NCBI GenBank assembly: GCA_002319795.1
Contig: DCFU01000048.1
Span: 1 to 64,000, forward strand
Origin: Megamonas sp. UBA1796
Lineage (GTDB): Bacteria; Bacillota; Negativicutes; Selenomonadales; Selenomonadaceae
Direction of reading: 5' to 3'
Length of the DNA stretch: 64,000 bases
Shown here: one piece after another, positions 1 to 8,956 of the stretch
Layout of the letters: every line of letters starts with the position of its first letter
Numbering within the stretch: position 1 is the stretch's first letter
The notes under the pieces: generated by a model
The model's database searches: none
Told to the model about the DNA's origin: nothing
What the model saw: only the letters and a program-made list of their open reading frames with translations
Program-made: the position numbers and the translations under genes

Positions 1-128
1 AAGTGATTTCTCACTTCGTGGGGCAGCCCCCTTAATGTACAGCTTATAGGAAAGCCTTTGGTTCCTGATGCTTAGCAATTCTGTATCACGCGTTTTTGAA
101 CCAACGGTTGATTTGCCGCACATCTTTA
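1..128. other. Intergenic edge, no gene seen
   Basis: This stretch lies downstream of bioA (minus strand) and runs to the window edge. I see no convincing reading frame and no strong hairpin with a T-tract, only a short AAGTGA/TCACTT inverted repeat at the very start. A small frame reading rightward from position 96 is a shadow over the bioA 3' end. Confidence 0.4.
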
Positions 129-1475
129 TCAGCAGGGCAGAATTTCATTAATAGATGCTTTTGTGAGTTCCAGTGCGATGTCCAGCTCATCGCGTGTGAT
201 GTTGAGTGCCGGATTGAAGTACAATACATTATCCAGTGGGCGCAGAACGAGGCCGCGGTTCAAGGCGCGTTTATAAATTTCATAGCCAATGCGTTTTTCG
301 GGTGAGAAATCAATTTTATGTTCGCGGTCCTTTACGAGCTCGATTGCATGAATGAGGCCAATATGACGGATTTCACCTACATTTGGATGCGCTGCAAATT
401 CTTCATGGAAGCGTTTGGTGAGCCAGCTGGCATTTTTACATGCATTTTCCAAGATGGGCTGTGTGTGGAATATCTTCTGTACAGCTAAAGCAGCTGCACA
501 GCCTAATGGATTGCCGCTGTAGGTATGACTGTGCAGAAAGGCTTTTCCTTCGCTGTAGTCTGCATAGAAGGCATCATAGAGCGTTTGTGTTGTTACGGTA
601 ATAGACATTGGCAGATAACCGCCGGTGAGGCCCTTTGATATGCACATGATATCCGGAGATATTCCAGCATGGTCGCAGGCGAACATCTTACCAGTACGGC
701 CGAATCCTGTGGCGATTTCATCACAAATGAGAAGTACATCCTGCTGGTTACAAAGTGCACGCAGTTTTTTTAAATAAAGAGGAGGATAAACACGCATGCC
801 TGCGCTGCCTTGCAGCAATGGTTCAACAATCATTGCTGCTGTCTCATGCGCATGATCAGCAAAAGCTTTTTCTGCATAGGAAAAACATTCGCATGAGCAG
901 TTATCGCGGCATTTGCCATAAGGGCAGCGATAGCAGTCCGGCGCCTCAATATGGATATTGTCCATCATCAGAGGCTCATACATTTTCGCATAAAGATCCA
1001 TGCTGCCGACGGAGAGTGCGCCAATCGTTTCTCCATGATAACCCTCGCTGAGACACATGAAGCGTTTCTTCTCCGGTTTTCCTGTTTGCAGGAAATACTG
1101 AAAGCACATTTTAAGCGCACATTCGACGGAGGCTGAGCCATTGTCCGAAAAATGGAATTTGGTGAGTCCCTTCGGTACAATTTGGGCGAGTTCTTCCGCA
1201 AGATGGATGGCTGGTTCATGCGAAAAATTTGCAAAAATAACATGCTCAAGCTTATCGAGCTGTGCCTTGATACCAGCATTGATTTCATTGTTGCAGTGTC
1301 CCAAAAGATTGCACCACCAGGAACTTACAATATCGAGATATTTCTTGCCGTGTATATCGTACAGCCAAACGCCTTTCCCGCGGTCGATGACGATCGGCGG
1401 CAATTCTTCGTAGTCTTTCATCTGCGAACATGGATGCCAGATGTATTTAAGGTCTCTTTCTTCCATAGATACCAT
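129..1475 (-). CDS. bioA: Adenosylmethionine-8-amino-7-oxononanoate aminotransferase BioA
   Basis: Cytosolic PLP enzyme of biotin synthesis that converts KAPA to DAPA using S-adenosylmethionine as amino donor. The 448-residue length fits the family. The fold-type I hallmarks are visible: an N-terminal WHPCSQ segment, the cofactor aspartate in LICDEIATGFGR (about D252) and the PLP lysine in ISKGLTGGYLP (about K281). It is the last gene of bioY-bioD-bioA, 15 nt after bioD. The ATG is preceded by AAAGGAGAG; a second in-frame ATG lies three codons on. An unusual cysteine-rich stretch (about residues 181-197, six Cys) sits mid-protein, perhaps a small metal-binding insert. bioF and bioB are not in the window. 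Confidence 0.95.
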   Translation of the reverse strand: MVSMEERDLKYIWHPCSQMKDYEELPPIVIDRGKGVWLYDIHGKKYLDIVSSWWCNLLGHCNNEINAGIKAQLDKLEHVIFANFSHEPAIHLAEELAQIVPKGLTKFHFSDNGSASVECALKMCFQYFLQTGKPEKKRFMCLSEGYHGETIGALSVGSMDLYAKMYEPLMMDNIHIEAPDCYRCPYGKCRDNCSCECFSYAEKAFADHAHETAAMIVEPLLQGSAGMRVYPPLYLKKLRALCNQQDVLLICDEIATGFGRTGKMFACDHAGISPDIMCISKGLTGGYLPMSITVTTQTLYDAFYADYSEGKAFLHSHTYSGNPLGCAAALAVQKIFHTQPILENACKNASWLTKRFHEEFAAHPNVGEIRHIGLIHAIELVKDREHKIDFSPEKRIGYEIYKRALNRGLVLRPLDNVLYFNPALNITRDELDIALELTKASINEILPC

Positions 1476-1490
1476 GATATAGTCTCTCCT

Positions 1491-2177
1491 TTATGCATAA
1501 AGTGCTGCTAGGCTATCTGCATCCATAGCAAGTTCCGTATCACCTTTTTTTACGGTTGCTACGACTTTGATGCCAGTGATTTCTTCAATCATTTTGCGGT
1601 TGTCTTCTTCCATGAGGTCGCCTGGATGAAAATGGTTCAAAATAATCCCTTGTATGGGAATTTTACGTGCGCGGAGATGCTCTATGGTGAGTACAGCGGT
1701 ATTGATTGTGCCCAGGCCAGCATCTGCGATGACGAGTACGTGCAGTTTCAGCTTTTTTACGAGATCATCCAGTATTACGTGCTGCGTTTCATCCCAGCGC
1801 AGGGGAGAGATGATGCCGCCGCTGCCTTCCATGGTAAGAAAATCATATTTTGTTTTTGCACGGGTAAAGTCTGTTTCAATTTTGTTGAAGTCGATGGGCA
1901 GTTGGTTGATTTTAGCCGCCAGATGTGGTGAGACAGCTTCTTTGTAAATATAGGAGACAAGATTCTCAGTCTTTTCATTGATATTTGCAATTTTATTTAC
2001 ATAGAGCGCGTCACCTGGCAACAGTTCCCCGTGCTCGCCTTCTTCAGCACCGCTTAAAGCCGCCTTGTAGTAGCCTGCGTTCCGGCAATTGTCGCGGAGC
2101 TTTTTTACGATAAGACCTGTTACATAGGTTTTGCCTATATCGGTTCCTGTGCCAGTGATAAAAATACATTTTCCCAT
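1491..2177 (-). CDS. bioD: ATP-dependent dethiobiotin synthetase BioD
   Basis: Carboxylates DAPA and closes the ureido ring with ATP to give dethiobiotin, the step after BioA. The 228-residue protein begins with the P-loop variant FITGTGTDIGKT (about residues 6-17), diagnostic of BioD. It also has the lysine-containing GYYKA segment and the TMEGSGGIISP loop expected at the active site. It lies 3 nt downstream of bioY and 15 nt upstream of bioA, so all three are probably on one transcript. No frameshift or truncation is seen. Confidence 0.95.
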   Translation of the reverse strand: MGKCIFITGTGTDIGKTYVTGLIVKKLRDNCRNAGYYKAALSGAEEGEHGELLPGDALYVNKIANINEKTENLVSYIYKEAVSPHLAAKINQLPIDFNKIETDFTRAKTKYDFLTMEGSGGIISPLRWDETQHVILDDLVKKLKLHVLVIADAGLGTINTAVLTIEHLRARKIPIQGIILNHFHPGDLMEEDNRKMIEEITGIKVVATVKKGDTELAMDADSLAALYA

Positions 2178-2180
2178 GTT

Positions 2181-2777
2181 TTATGCTTCCTTTACTTCGA
2201 TTTTTATAGAATCATCATTTTTCTTTATATCCAGCCAGATGCCTGCTTTATAACAGCGTACACTCAAAAGTGCAGCGAGACAGCACAGACAAAAATCTCC
2301 CGGAATTTGCAGAATGCCGCTATACAGTATGAGCGGCCAGATGGCAATGGGCGCATGGATTATATAGTTTGAGCTGATATAAAAGTAAATGAGGCCGAAT
2401 GTGTAGACAATGACCATGCCGCCGAGATTTACGGCAAGCATATTGGGCAGTGTGATATGCTGACCGCGACGGGCCATAACGCCGGTAAACCATGCCTGCA
2501 GTATAAAGCCGACCAGATAACCAAAGGTCGGCTGCAGGACATAGGCAGGGCCGCCGCCTTCAGCGAAAACTGGTGCGCCAATGAGTCCTAAAAGGGTGTA
2601 GACGCCGACTGCTGTTGCACCAAGCTTGCCGCCTAGCAATAAGCCTGCAAGCAGAGTGAAGAGAAACTGCAAAGTGAATATATCGGTTCCAACGGGAATC
2701 TTGATAAATGCACCTACAGCCACGAGCGCTATAAAAAGTGCGCAGAGTGTCATTTCTTTGAGTTTCAATTTTTTCAT
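2181..2777 (-). CDS. bioY: Biotin transporter BioY (ECF S-component)
   Basis: Integral membrane substrate-binding component for biotin uptake, normally working with the shared ECF module (EcfA, EcfA', EcfT), which is not in the window. The 198-residue protein is highly hydrophobic with about six membrane segments. It carries the BioY-typical stretch with AGLLLGGKLGA and, later, PTFGYLVGF. The ATG follows a strong TGGAGGCGG ribosome site. As first gene of the biotin operon it places import and synthesis under one promoter, which overlaps a BirA-like operator. Confidence 0.93.
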   Translation of the reverse strand: MKKLKLKEMTLCALFIALVAVGAFIKIPVGTDIFTLQFLFTLLAGLLLGGKLGATAVGVYTLLGLIGAPVFAEGGGPAYVLQPTFGYLVGFILQAWFTGVMARRGQHITLPNMLAVNLGGMVIVYTFGLIYFYISSNYIIHAPIAIWPLILYSGILQIPGDFCLCCLAALLSVRCYKAGIWLDIKKNDDSIKIEVKEA

Positions 2778-2805
2778 TTTACCGCCTCCACAAAATTACT
2801 CCCTA

Positions 2806-2834
2806 AGAATACGCTTTTATGGCTTAATTGTCAA
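2806..2834 (-). promoter_or_regulatory. bioYDA promoter
   Basis: On the minus strand a consensus -35 TTGACA (2829-2834) and a -10 TATTCT (2806-2811) are separated by exactly 17 bp, about 30 bp upstream of the bioY start. The -35 hexamer lies inside the left half of the BirA-like operator, which suits repression by occlusion. Confidence 0.75.
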
Positions 2835-2859
2835 CCTTGATAAAAATTACAGTTTACTA
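2828..2859. promoter_or_regulatory. Candidate BirA (biotin repressor) operator
   Basis: Half-site TTGTCAACC (2828-2836), a 14-bp spacer, then AGTTTACTA (2851-2859), which matches the inverted half GGTTGACAA at six of nine positions. Known BirA operators have this half-site, spacing and symmetry. The placement over the bioY -35 strongly supports the assignment; the bifunctional BirA gene itself is not in the window. Confidence 0.65.
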
Positions 2860-2966
2860 TTAAAAAGAAATGTATATATTAATTTTAGCTTAATTTTATA
2901 TTGGTATAAATAAGCTTGGACAGCTCAGAGGAATAATGGGGATTGTTCATAAGTTATAGAAGGTAT

Positions 2967-2983
2967 ACACTTATATAAAGTGT
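2967..2983. promoter_or_regulatory. Inverted repeat upstream of the RND efflux operon
   Basis: ACACTT-ATATA-AAGTGT is a perfect 6-bp inverted repeat with a 5-bp centre, 70 bp upstream of the efflux adaptor start. Pump operons are commonly controlled by TetR or MarR repressors binding such sites, but no regulator gene is adjacent, so the role is inferred. A related TGTATACAGTGTA element lies at about 3001. Confidence 0.35.
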
Positions 2984-3052
2984 TTTCAAAAAGGAAATTC
3001 TGTATACAGTGTAGTTGGACAAAAATTAGAAACTCATAGGGAGGACACAACA

Positions 3053-4321
3053 ATGCGCCTGGGGGAAAAGGTCCAATCCAGAAGACAAAGGCTTCTGCTT
3101 GTAGGAGTCATTATGGTTATCGGTATTTTACTTGTGGGGACATATCGGTTTTTTTATCAAAAGGAAAGCAGTAGTTCAAAGCAGATGATGGCTTCGGTGG
3201 TAATTAAGCAGGTCGAGAGAAAAGATTTGGTTAAGAATATCGCTTTGGCGGGACAGACGGTACCGAAGGCGCAGGTTGATATTGCCGCCAAATATGCGGG
3301 AAAGGTTGTTGGAGTTTATGCAGAACTCGGACAAAGCGTGCAGGCCGGACAACTTTTAATAGAAGAGGATACGAGAGATGCAGACCTTTCCATTGCTCAG
3401 AACCAGCATGCATATCAGCAGGCATCTGCCGACATACAAACTACACGGGCACAACTGAACGCAAATTATAATAAGGCAAAGGCGGATTATGATAAAGCGA
3501 GCAATACCTATGCCAGAAATCAGCAGGTATATGGCATGGGAGGTATTTCTGAGGATACGCTCGATAGTGCCCGCCAGCAAATGGAGGATGCAAAAGCAAA
3601 TCTGGACGCTATAGCCAATCAGATGAGTGATGGGACCGCATCTTCTGTGACATCGGCGCAGGAGAATGCTGCCAAGGCCCAAAGCACATTGGGCTCGGCG
3701 CAAAAGCAGCGCAATGATATGCTCCTGCTATCTTCTATCGACGGGGTTGTAGGCTATCGTCAGGTCGAGAACGGCGATATGGTTACAGTCGGTCAAAAAT
3801 TGCTCAGTGTTTATGATAACAGTCTGATTTATGTTGACTATCAGGTGTCTGAACAGGATTTACCAGCTTTTTCGGTTAATTATCCGGTTATGGTCAATAT
3901 AGATTCGCTGCACACGGAATTTCCGGGCAAGGTTACGTATGTCAGTCCTTCCATTGACAGTTCGACACTTACATATACACTGCGGGTAACGCTTGAAAAT
4001 CCTGACAACCTGCTCCGCGGGGGAATGTTTGCGCGTGCGAGTGTACAAAGTGTTCTGCGTCCGCAGACGCTCGTGCTTCCCAAAAATGCTATTCAGGCAA
4101 AGAATGGTAAAAATTATGTTTTTGTGATGGATGAAAAGAATGTAGTCACACAGAAGGAAGTGACACTGGGGGCTGTAGGGGACGATGAAGTAGAGATTCT
4201 TGATGGCTTGACAGAAGGGGACGCGGTTGCAACAACCAATCTGTCAAGATTGCGTTCTGGTATAAAGGTCATGCCGTTGTCAGAGGATAGCAGTGCAGGT
4301 GATGGGAGCGATGCCTCATGA
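3053..4321 (+). CDS. RND efflux periplasmic adaptor subunit (HlyD/MdtA-AcrA family)
   Basis: Membrane-fusion protein linking the inner-membrane RND pump to the TolC channel. The 422-residue sequence has one N-terminal membrane anchor (about 15-36), a biotinyl-lipoyl-like domain with the AKYAGKVVGVYAELGQSVQAGQ-type segment near residues 80-100, and a long coiled-coil hairpin rich in Ala, Gln and Asn (about 120-220). Beta-barrel and membrane-proximal domains follow (about 225-400). A strong AGGGAGGAC ribosome site precedes the ATG. Its stop overlaps the pump start by 4 nt, so translation is probably coupled. Substrate specificity cannot be read from the sequence. Confidence 0.92.
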   Translation: MRLGEKVQSRRQRLLLVGVIMVIGILLVGTYRFFYQKESSSSKQMMASVVIKQVERKDLVKNIALAGQTVPKAQVDIAAKYAGKVVGVYAELGQSVQAGQLLIEEDTRDADLSIAQNQHAYQQASADIQTTRAQLNANYNKAKADYDKASNTYARNQQVYGMGGISEDTLDSARQQMEDAKANLDAIANQMSDGTASSVTSAQENAAKAQSTLGSAQKQRNDMLLLSSIDGVVGYRQVENGDMVTVGQKLLSVYDNSLIYVDYQVSEQDLPAFSVNYPVMVNIDSLHTEFPGKVTYVSPSIDSSTLTYTLRVTLENPDNLLRGGMFARASVQSVLRPQTLVLPKNAIQAKNGKNYVFVMDEKNVVTQKEVTLGAVGDDEVEILDGLTEGDAVATTNLSRLRSGIKVMPLSEDSSAGDGSDAS

Positions 4322-7300
4322 ACATCACGCGGTTTTCGATAAAGAAACCAATCGGCATATCCATGATAGTTTTTTTCTTTGTCGTTTTAGGGGTATTCAG
4401 CTTTTACCGTATCGGAGTTGAATTGCTGCCGGCAATCAATATTCCTTATGTTACAGTTACCGTGAATTATCCTGGTGCCGGAACCGAGGAAATCGAACAG
4501 GATGTAATCAAACCCTTGGAAAATTCCTTGTCGGCGCTGTCCAATCTGAAGCATATGACTGCGGTGGCACGTCCGGAGAAGGCGCAAATTACGCTGGAAT
4601 TTGAATTTTGGGCCAATATTGATTCGGCAGCTATTGATGCAAGTCAATATGTGAATTCTGTCATGAAGAAACTGCCAGACGGTATCAAGACACCGACTGT
4701 CTTGAAGCGTGATGTTGATGCGTTGCCAATCTTGGAGATTTCGGTCTTGTCAGATAAACCTTTGGGAGATGTATATACGCTTGCCAATGACGTTTTTGTC
4801 GAACGTTTGCAGCGTGCCGGCGGTGTGTCGGATGTTCAGGTCGGTGGCGGACGTGATAAAGAGGTTGCAGTGGAGATTGACAAGGATAAGTTGAAGTATT
4901 TCAATATTTCTTTGTCACAGATCGTATCGCGTATTCAGCAGGAAAATGTACTGACTCCGGCAGGTTCGGTGTTTGGCTCAAATTCAGAGACGAACGTCCG
5001 CCTGATGGCGCAGTACAAGACACCAGAGGAACTCGCATCCATCCATGTCAATAACAGCAAAGGGATTGCGATTCCGTTGTCCAGCCTTGCCGATGTGCGT
5101 GAACAGGACCAACGAGTGACTCGTTACGCACGGACGAATGGGCAGGAGGCAGTTTCACTGTCTGTTTATAAAAACAGCGATGCAAATATTGTGGAAACTG
5201 CCAAGACTGCATTGGCACAGCTTGAAAGTCTCAAAAAAGATTATCCGGATTGCCAGTTTGTCATCATTACAAATTCGGCAATCTATGTAGAACAGGCACT
5301 GCATAATACGCTGGAAGCTTTGCTCGAAGGCCTGTTTACCACCGGATTGGTATTGTTCTTTTTCCTGCGCGGCTGGCGCTCAACGCTGGCTGTCATGATT
5401 GCCATACCGACTTCTTTGATTACAACGTTCTTCGTTATGTATGTAGCCGGGTTCACCTTCAATATGCTTTCTCTTATGGGTATGTCGCTTTGCATAGGGA
5501 TTCTGGTAGATGATTCTATTGTAGTCCTGGAGAATATTCATCGACATCTGGCCATGGGAAAACCAGCTGAGATTGCTGCGGAGGAGGGGCGGAATGAAAT
5601 AGGTACAGCGGCAATCGCCATAACGCTTTGTGATGTGGTGGTGTTTATGCCGATTGCTTTTATGAGTGGAATGACGGGGCAGTTTTTCCGCCAGTTTGGC
5701 TTGACGATTGTTTTTGCGACACTTTGTTCCCTGGCTATATCGTTTACGCTTACGCCGATGCTGGCGTCGAAATTTTATAAAAATGGCTTGCATGAGCCTC
5801 AGGGAAAAATCTGGGATAAATTTGCATATGGGGAAAAAGCGGTTATTCGTAATTATGAAAAATTATTGCATTGGAGCTTTTTGCATACGAAAAAAATCAT
5901 GGCCAGTGTGGTTCTATTGCTGCTATTGGCTATCAGCCTGTATTATCCGTTGGGAATTATCGGTGGTGAATATATGCCGAAAACAGATGAGAGTGCGTTT
6001 CGTATCAATATGCAGTTTCCTGTAGGACAAAACATTGATGCAACAAATAAAAAGATCCGTGAGGCAGAAGACTACGTTATGCAGCAGCCGGAGGTAAAGA
6101 ATTATCTTTCGAGTGTGGGGCAGCCGGCAGGAAATTATGGAGGCATCAGCGTACAAATCGTAGATAAAGATCAACGAAAGGATGATATTTGGAAAATTAC
6201 CGACCGGATGCGGGCTTATTTGCGCAAACAATTCCCGGACGCAGTTGTGCAGGTCAATGCGACTCAGAACTCTATGCCTGGAGTTTCCGGCGGAACCGGT
6301 ACTGGCCATGCAGGCGGCAACACAGCACCTGTTCAGATTGAGGTCAGCGGAACGAATCTCGATTCGACAGTCCAGGCATCCTATATAGTGCAGGATACGC
6401 TCAATGAGATTCCCGGGATCAAAGATGTCAGAAGTTCCTACACAGAAGGAACTCCGGAAATGCGTCTTTTAGTGGATCGACAGAAATTGCGGTTCTACAA
6501 TACGACGACGAACGCAGTGCAAAATGTTTTTTCTGGAGCGATTGCAGGCTCTTTGGCCGGATATCTTATGAACGACCCCAATAATGATTATCAGGATACG
6601 GATATTTATGTACGTTTAAAAGGCAGTGATGGATTTAAGGCATCGGATATTCGTTCGATTCCAGTGAGCACTTCAACCGGATTGATACGGTTAGGAGATG
6701 TGGCCGATGTAAAGGACGACGTGGGGCCGGTTATGCTTCGGCGGGTTGATAAGCAGGAGGCTATCAATATTTCGGCGAACATGGATGATGGACAGACTAT
6801 GCAGGCGGTGTTATCCAAGGTATCCAGCAATTTGTCCAAAAAAGATCTGGGGGATAATGTGACCTACCGGTTTATTGGACAAGCGGATAATATGAAAACG
6901 ACCTTTACAGAAATGGGACAGGCGATAGCGCTTTCTTTGCTCTTGGTCTATATCCTTTTGGCGGTACTGTATGAATCGTTGTCAACGCCGATTATCCGGA
7001 TGTTTTCCCTGCCCTTTGGCTTGATTGGCGCATTTGCTTTTTTAGCGTTTACGCGCAACACAATCAACTTGTATTCACTTTTGGGAATTTTGGTTATGGA
7101 TGGTCTGGTTGCTAAGAATGGTACGCTGCTGCTGGATTATACGCTGACGCTCATGCACCGGGGCAAGGCCCCGCAGGAGGCTGTGGTAGAGGCTGCAAAA
7201 ACGAGAATCAAACCAATATTTATGACCTCGGTTACGATGGTAACAGGTATGCTTCCAACGGCGCTGGCGATTACGCCAGGCTCGGAGACACGTGTGAGTA

Positions 7301-7458
7301 TGGCCTGGGTTGTTATCGGCGGGTTGCTGTCCTCAACATTTTTTACATTGATAGCCATTCCACTTATTTTCTTGTTTTTTACGAATATGCATTTCTCTAT
7401 AAAACAGATGCTTCTTTGGCTGCCGTATTTATGGAAGAAATTGCGGGAATATTTCTGA
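4318..7458 (+). CDS. RND multidrug efflux pump (AcrB/MdtB, HAE family)
   Basis: Proton-driven inner-membrane exporter, 1046 residues, the standard family length. It shows TM1 at residues 10-30, two large periplasmic loops, and the tandem aspartates of the proton relay in GILVDDSIVVLENIHRH of TM4. The matching lysine of TM10 is in VMDGLVAKNGTLLLDY. The first porter segment contains PGAGTEEIEQDVIKPLE, typical of hydrophobe/amphiphile exporters rather than metal exporters. It is the middle gene of a three-gene operon with its adaptor (overlapping ATGA) and a TolC protein, so the full tripartite machine is encoded here. This is good evidence for an outer membrane. Confidence 0.95.
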   Translation: MNITRFSIKKPIGISMIVFFFVVLGVFSFYRIGVELLPAINIPYVTVTVNYPGAGTEEIEQDVIKPLENSLSALSNLKHMTAVARPEKAQITLEFEFWANIDSAAIDASQYVNSVMKKLPDGIKTPTVLKRDVDALPILEISVLSDKPLGDVYTLANDVFVERLQRAGGVSDVQVGGGRDKEVAVEIDKDKLKYFNISLSQIVSRIQQENVLTPAGSVFGSNSETNVRLMAQYKTPEELASIHVNNSKGIAIPLSSLADVREQDQRVTRYARTNGQEAVSLSVYKNSDANIVETAKTALAQLESLKKDYPDCQFVIITNSAIYVEQALHNTLEALLEGLFTTGLVLFFFLRGWRSTLAVMIAIPTSLITTFFVMYVAGFTFNMLSLMGMSLCIGILVDDSIVVLENIHRHLAMGKPAEIAAEEGRNEIGTAAIAITLCDVVVFMPIAFMSGMTGQFFRQFGLTIVFATLCSLAISFTLTPMLASKFYKNGLHEPQGKIWDKFAYGEKAVIRNYEKLLHWSFLHTKKIMASVVLLLLLAISLYYPLGIIGGEYMPKTDESAFRINMQFPVGQNIDATNKKIREAEDYVMQQPEVKNYLSSVGQPAGNYGGISVQIVDKDQRKDDIWKITDRMRAYLRKQFPDAVVQVNATQNSMPGVSGGTGTGHAGGNTAPVQIEVSGTNLDSTVQASYIVQDTLNEIPGIKDVRSSYTEGTPEMRLLVDRQKLRFYNTTTNAVQNVFSGAIAGSLAGYLMNDPNNDYQDTDIYVRLKGSDGFKASDIRSIPVSTSTGLIRLGDVADVKDDVGPVMLRRVDKQEAINISANMDDGQTMQAVLSKVSSNLSKKDLGDNVTYRFIGQADNMKTTFTEMGQAIALSLLLVYILLAVLYESLSTPIIRMFSLPFGLIGAFAFLAFTRNTINLYSLLGILVMDGLVAKNGTLLLDYTLTLMHRGKAPQEAVVEAAKTRIKPIFMTSVTMVTGMLPTALAITPGSETRVSMAWVVIGGLLSSTFFTLIAIPLIFLFFTNMHFSIKQMLLWLPYLWKKLREYF

Positions 7459-7508
7459 GGTTTGCAGAAGCTGTATGTCGGGATTCATTTATATAGGAGG
7501 ACGCTTTT

Positions 7509-8810
7509 ATGCGAAGGAAAAAAGCTTCATTATGGAAAATCGGCTTGCTGGGTATTTGTCTGGCCGTACAAACAAGCATTGGATTTGCTGCTGCGAGAGT
7601 GCTTACTTTGCAGGATTGCATCGGGCAGGCGCTTAACGAAAATCTGGCTATACAAATGACACAATCTGATATGGAAAAAACACATCAGGCGGTGAAGGCA
7701 GCAAAAAGCGGAGAAGGTGTTTCCGTACAGGCTGTGAATACGGATTATTGGAAACGGGCAGCTAGTTCCCATAATCCGAATACTGCTTCAGACAGCCCAA
7801 CTACGGTGGTTTCGGATCAATTGGTCTTCAGCCTGCCAATCTATACAGGCGGCAAAGCCCAACAGACTGTAAATGCTGCTATATTGTCTTATGAAACTGC
7901 ACAGAATAATTGGCAGTTGTCACGTCAGCAAACGAAATATCAGACGACAGTTGCTTACTATCATGTACTGCAATATAAAAATTTGCTGAAGGCGGACGGA
8001 GACACAATCAATGACTATACACTTCACCTACAGAATCTTGAGACCAGCTATGCTGCGGGTCTCGCTTCCAGGCTGCAGCTTTTGCAAACGAAGGTGAATT
8101 TAGCAAATGCGGAGGATGCTCAAATGAGGGATCAGGCAGCCTACCGGCAGGCGGTGGTTGTGCTCAAAAATCTGATAGAGGTCCCGCAGGAGGAAGATAT
8201 TGAGCTTACGGAAGATTTCCCTTATGAAAGAGCACCGTCACTTATGCTTACAGATTGTGTGGCCACTGCACAAAAAAATCGTTTGGAAATCTCTGTAGCA
8301 CAGGATGCGGTGAAGATTGCACAAGCGCAGGTACAGATTGCGGCAAGTGCCAAAAAGCCGACCGTAGCACTGAATGGATATACAGGCCTGCAGGGAAGCA
8401 GCTTCAATAATACGAATGAGAATTATTATTCTTTGTATATGACAGTCTCCTATAATTTGTTTGATTCAGGTCTTGCCAATGCACAAATCAAAGAAGCGGA
8501 TGCAGCAGTTACTAAGGCGCAGAAAGCATTGCGGCAGCAGCAGGAGACAATTTATGCGGACGTTACACAATATTATTGGAGCATGCAGGAAGCGGACAAA
8601 CGTATACAAACATCCAAAACCGCTTTGGAGCAGGCGGAGGAAGTATGCAAGATTGCGCAGGTCAGCTTTTCTGCGGGATTGGAAACCAATCAGGACATTC
8701 TTGACGCCGAAGTGGCGCTTACGACGGCAAGAAACAATTATATCCAGGCGCTGTATGATTATAATGTGAACCGGGCCGGACTGGATTTAGCTGTAGGAAC
8801 GATTGTCTGA
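7509..8810 (+). CDS. TolC-family outer membrane efflux channel
   Basis: Trimeric outer-membrane channel component for the pump encoded just upstream (50-nt gap). The 433-residue protein starts with a signal peptide (positive MRRKK, hydrophobic core, cleavage near residue 28) and then LTLQDCIGQALNENLAI, the classical OEP start. Two homologous halves are rich in Ala, Gln and Asn coiled-coil helices. The second half ends with the usual TARNNYIQALYDYNVNRAGLDLAVG. The ATG follows AGGAGG at 8 nt. No TolC paralogue elsewhere in the window. Confidence 0.93.
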   Translation: MRRKKASLWKIGLLGICLAVQTSIGFAAARVLTLQDCIGQALNENLAIQMTQSDMEKTHQAVKAAKSGEGVSVQAVNTDYWKRAASSHNPNTASDSPTTVVSDQLVFSLPIYTGGKAQQTVNAAILSYETAQNNWQLSRQQTKYQTTVAYYHVLQYKNLLKADGDTINDYTLHLQNLETSYAAGLASRLQLLQTKVNLANAEDAQMRDQAAYRQAVVVLKNLIEVPQEEDIELTEDFPYERAPSLMLTDCVATAQKNRLEISVAQDAVKIAQAQVQIAASAKKPTVALNGYTGLQGSSFNNTNENYYSLYMTVSYNLFDSGLANAQIKEADAAVTKAQKALRQQQETIYADVTQYYWSMQEADKRIQTSKTALEQAEEVCKIAQVSFSAGLETNQDILDAEVALTTARNNYIQALYDYNVNRAGLDLAVGTIV

Positions 8811-8865
8811 TGCCGGGCAGTATGTGATGAGAGACAGATTCCTATTTTCCCGTATATATACTTCG

Positions 8866-8894
8866 TTGACATGGTACATGCTTTCTAGTATTAT
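8866..8894 (+). promoter_or_regulatory. Promoter of the DUF535 gene
   Basis: TTGACA (8866-8871), 17-bp spacer, TATTAT (8889-8894): a near-consensus sigma-A promoter. Transcription would start at about 8901, only about ten bases before an upstream GTG (8912), which argues that the real start codon is the ATG at 8957. Confidence 0.75.
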
Positions 8895-8956
8895 ATGAAA
8901 TATACTTTTATGTGCCGAGGGAGTATAAATATTTAAGGAAAAGGGATACATTCAGG

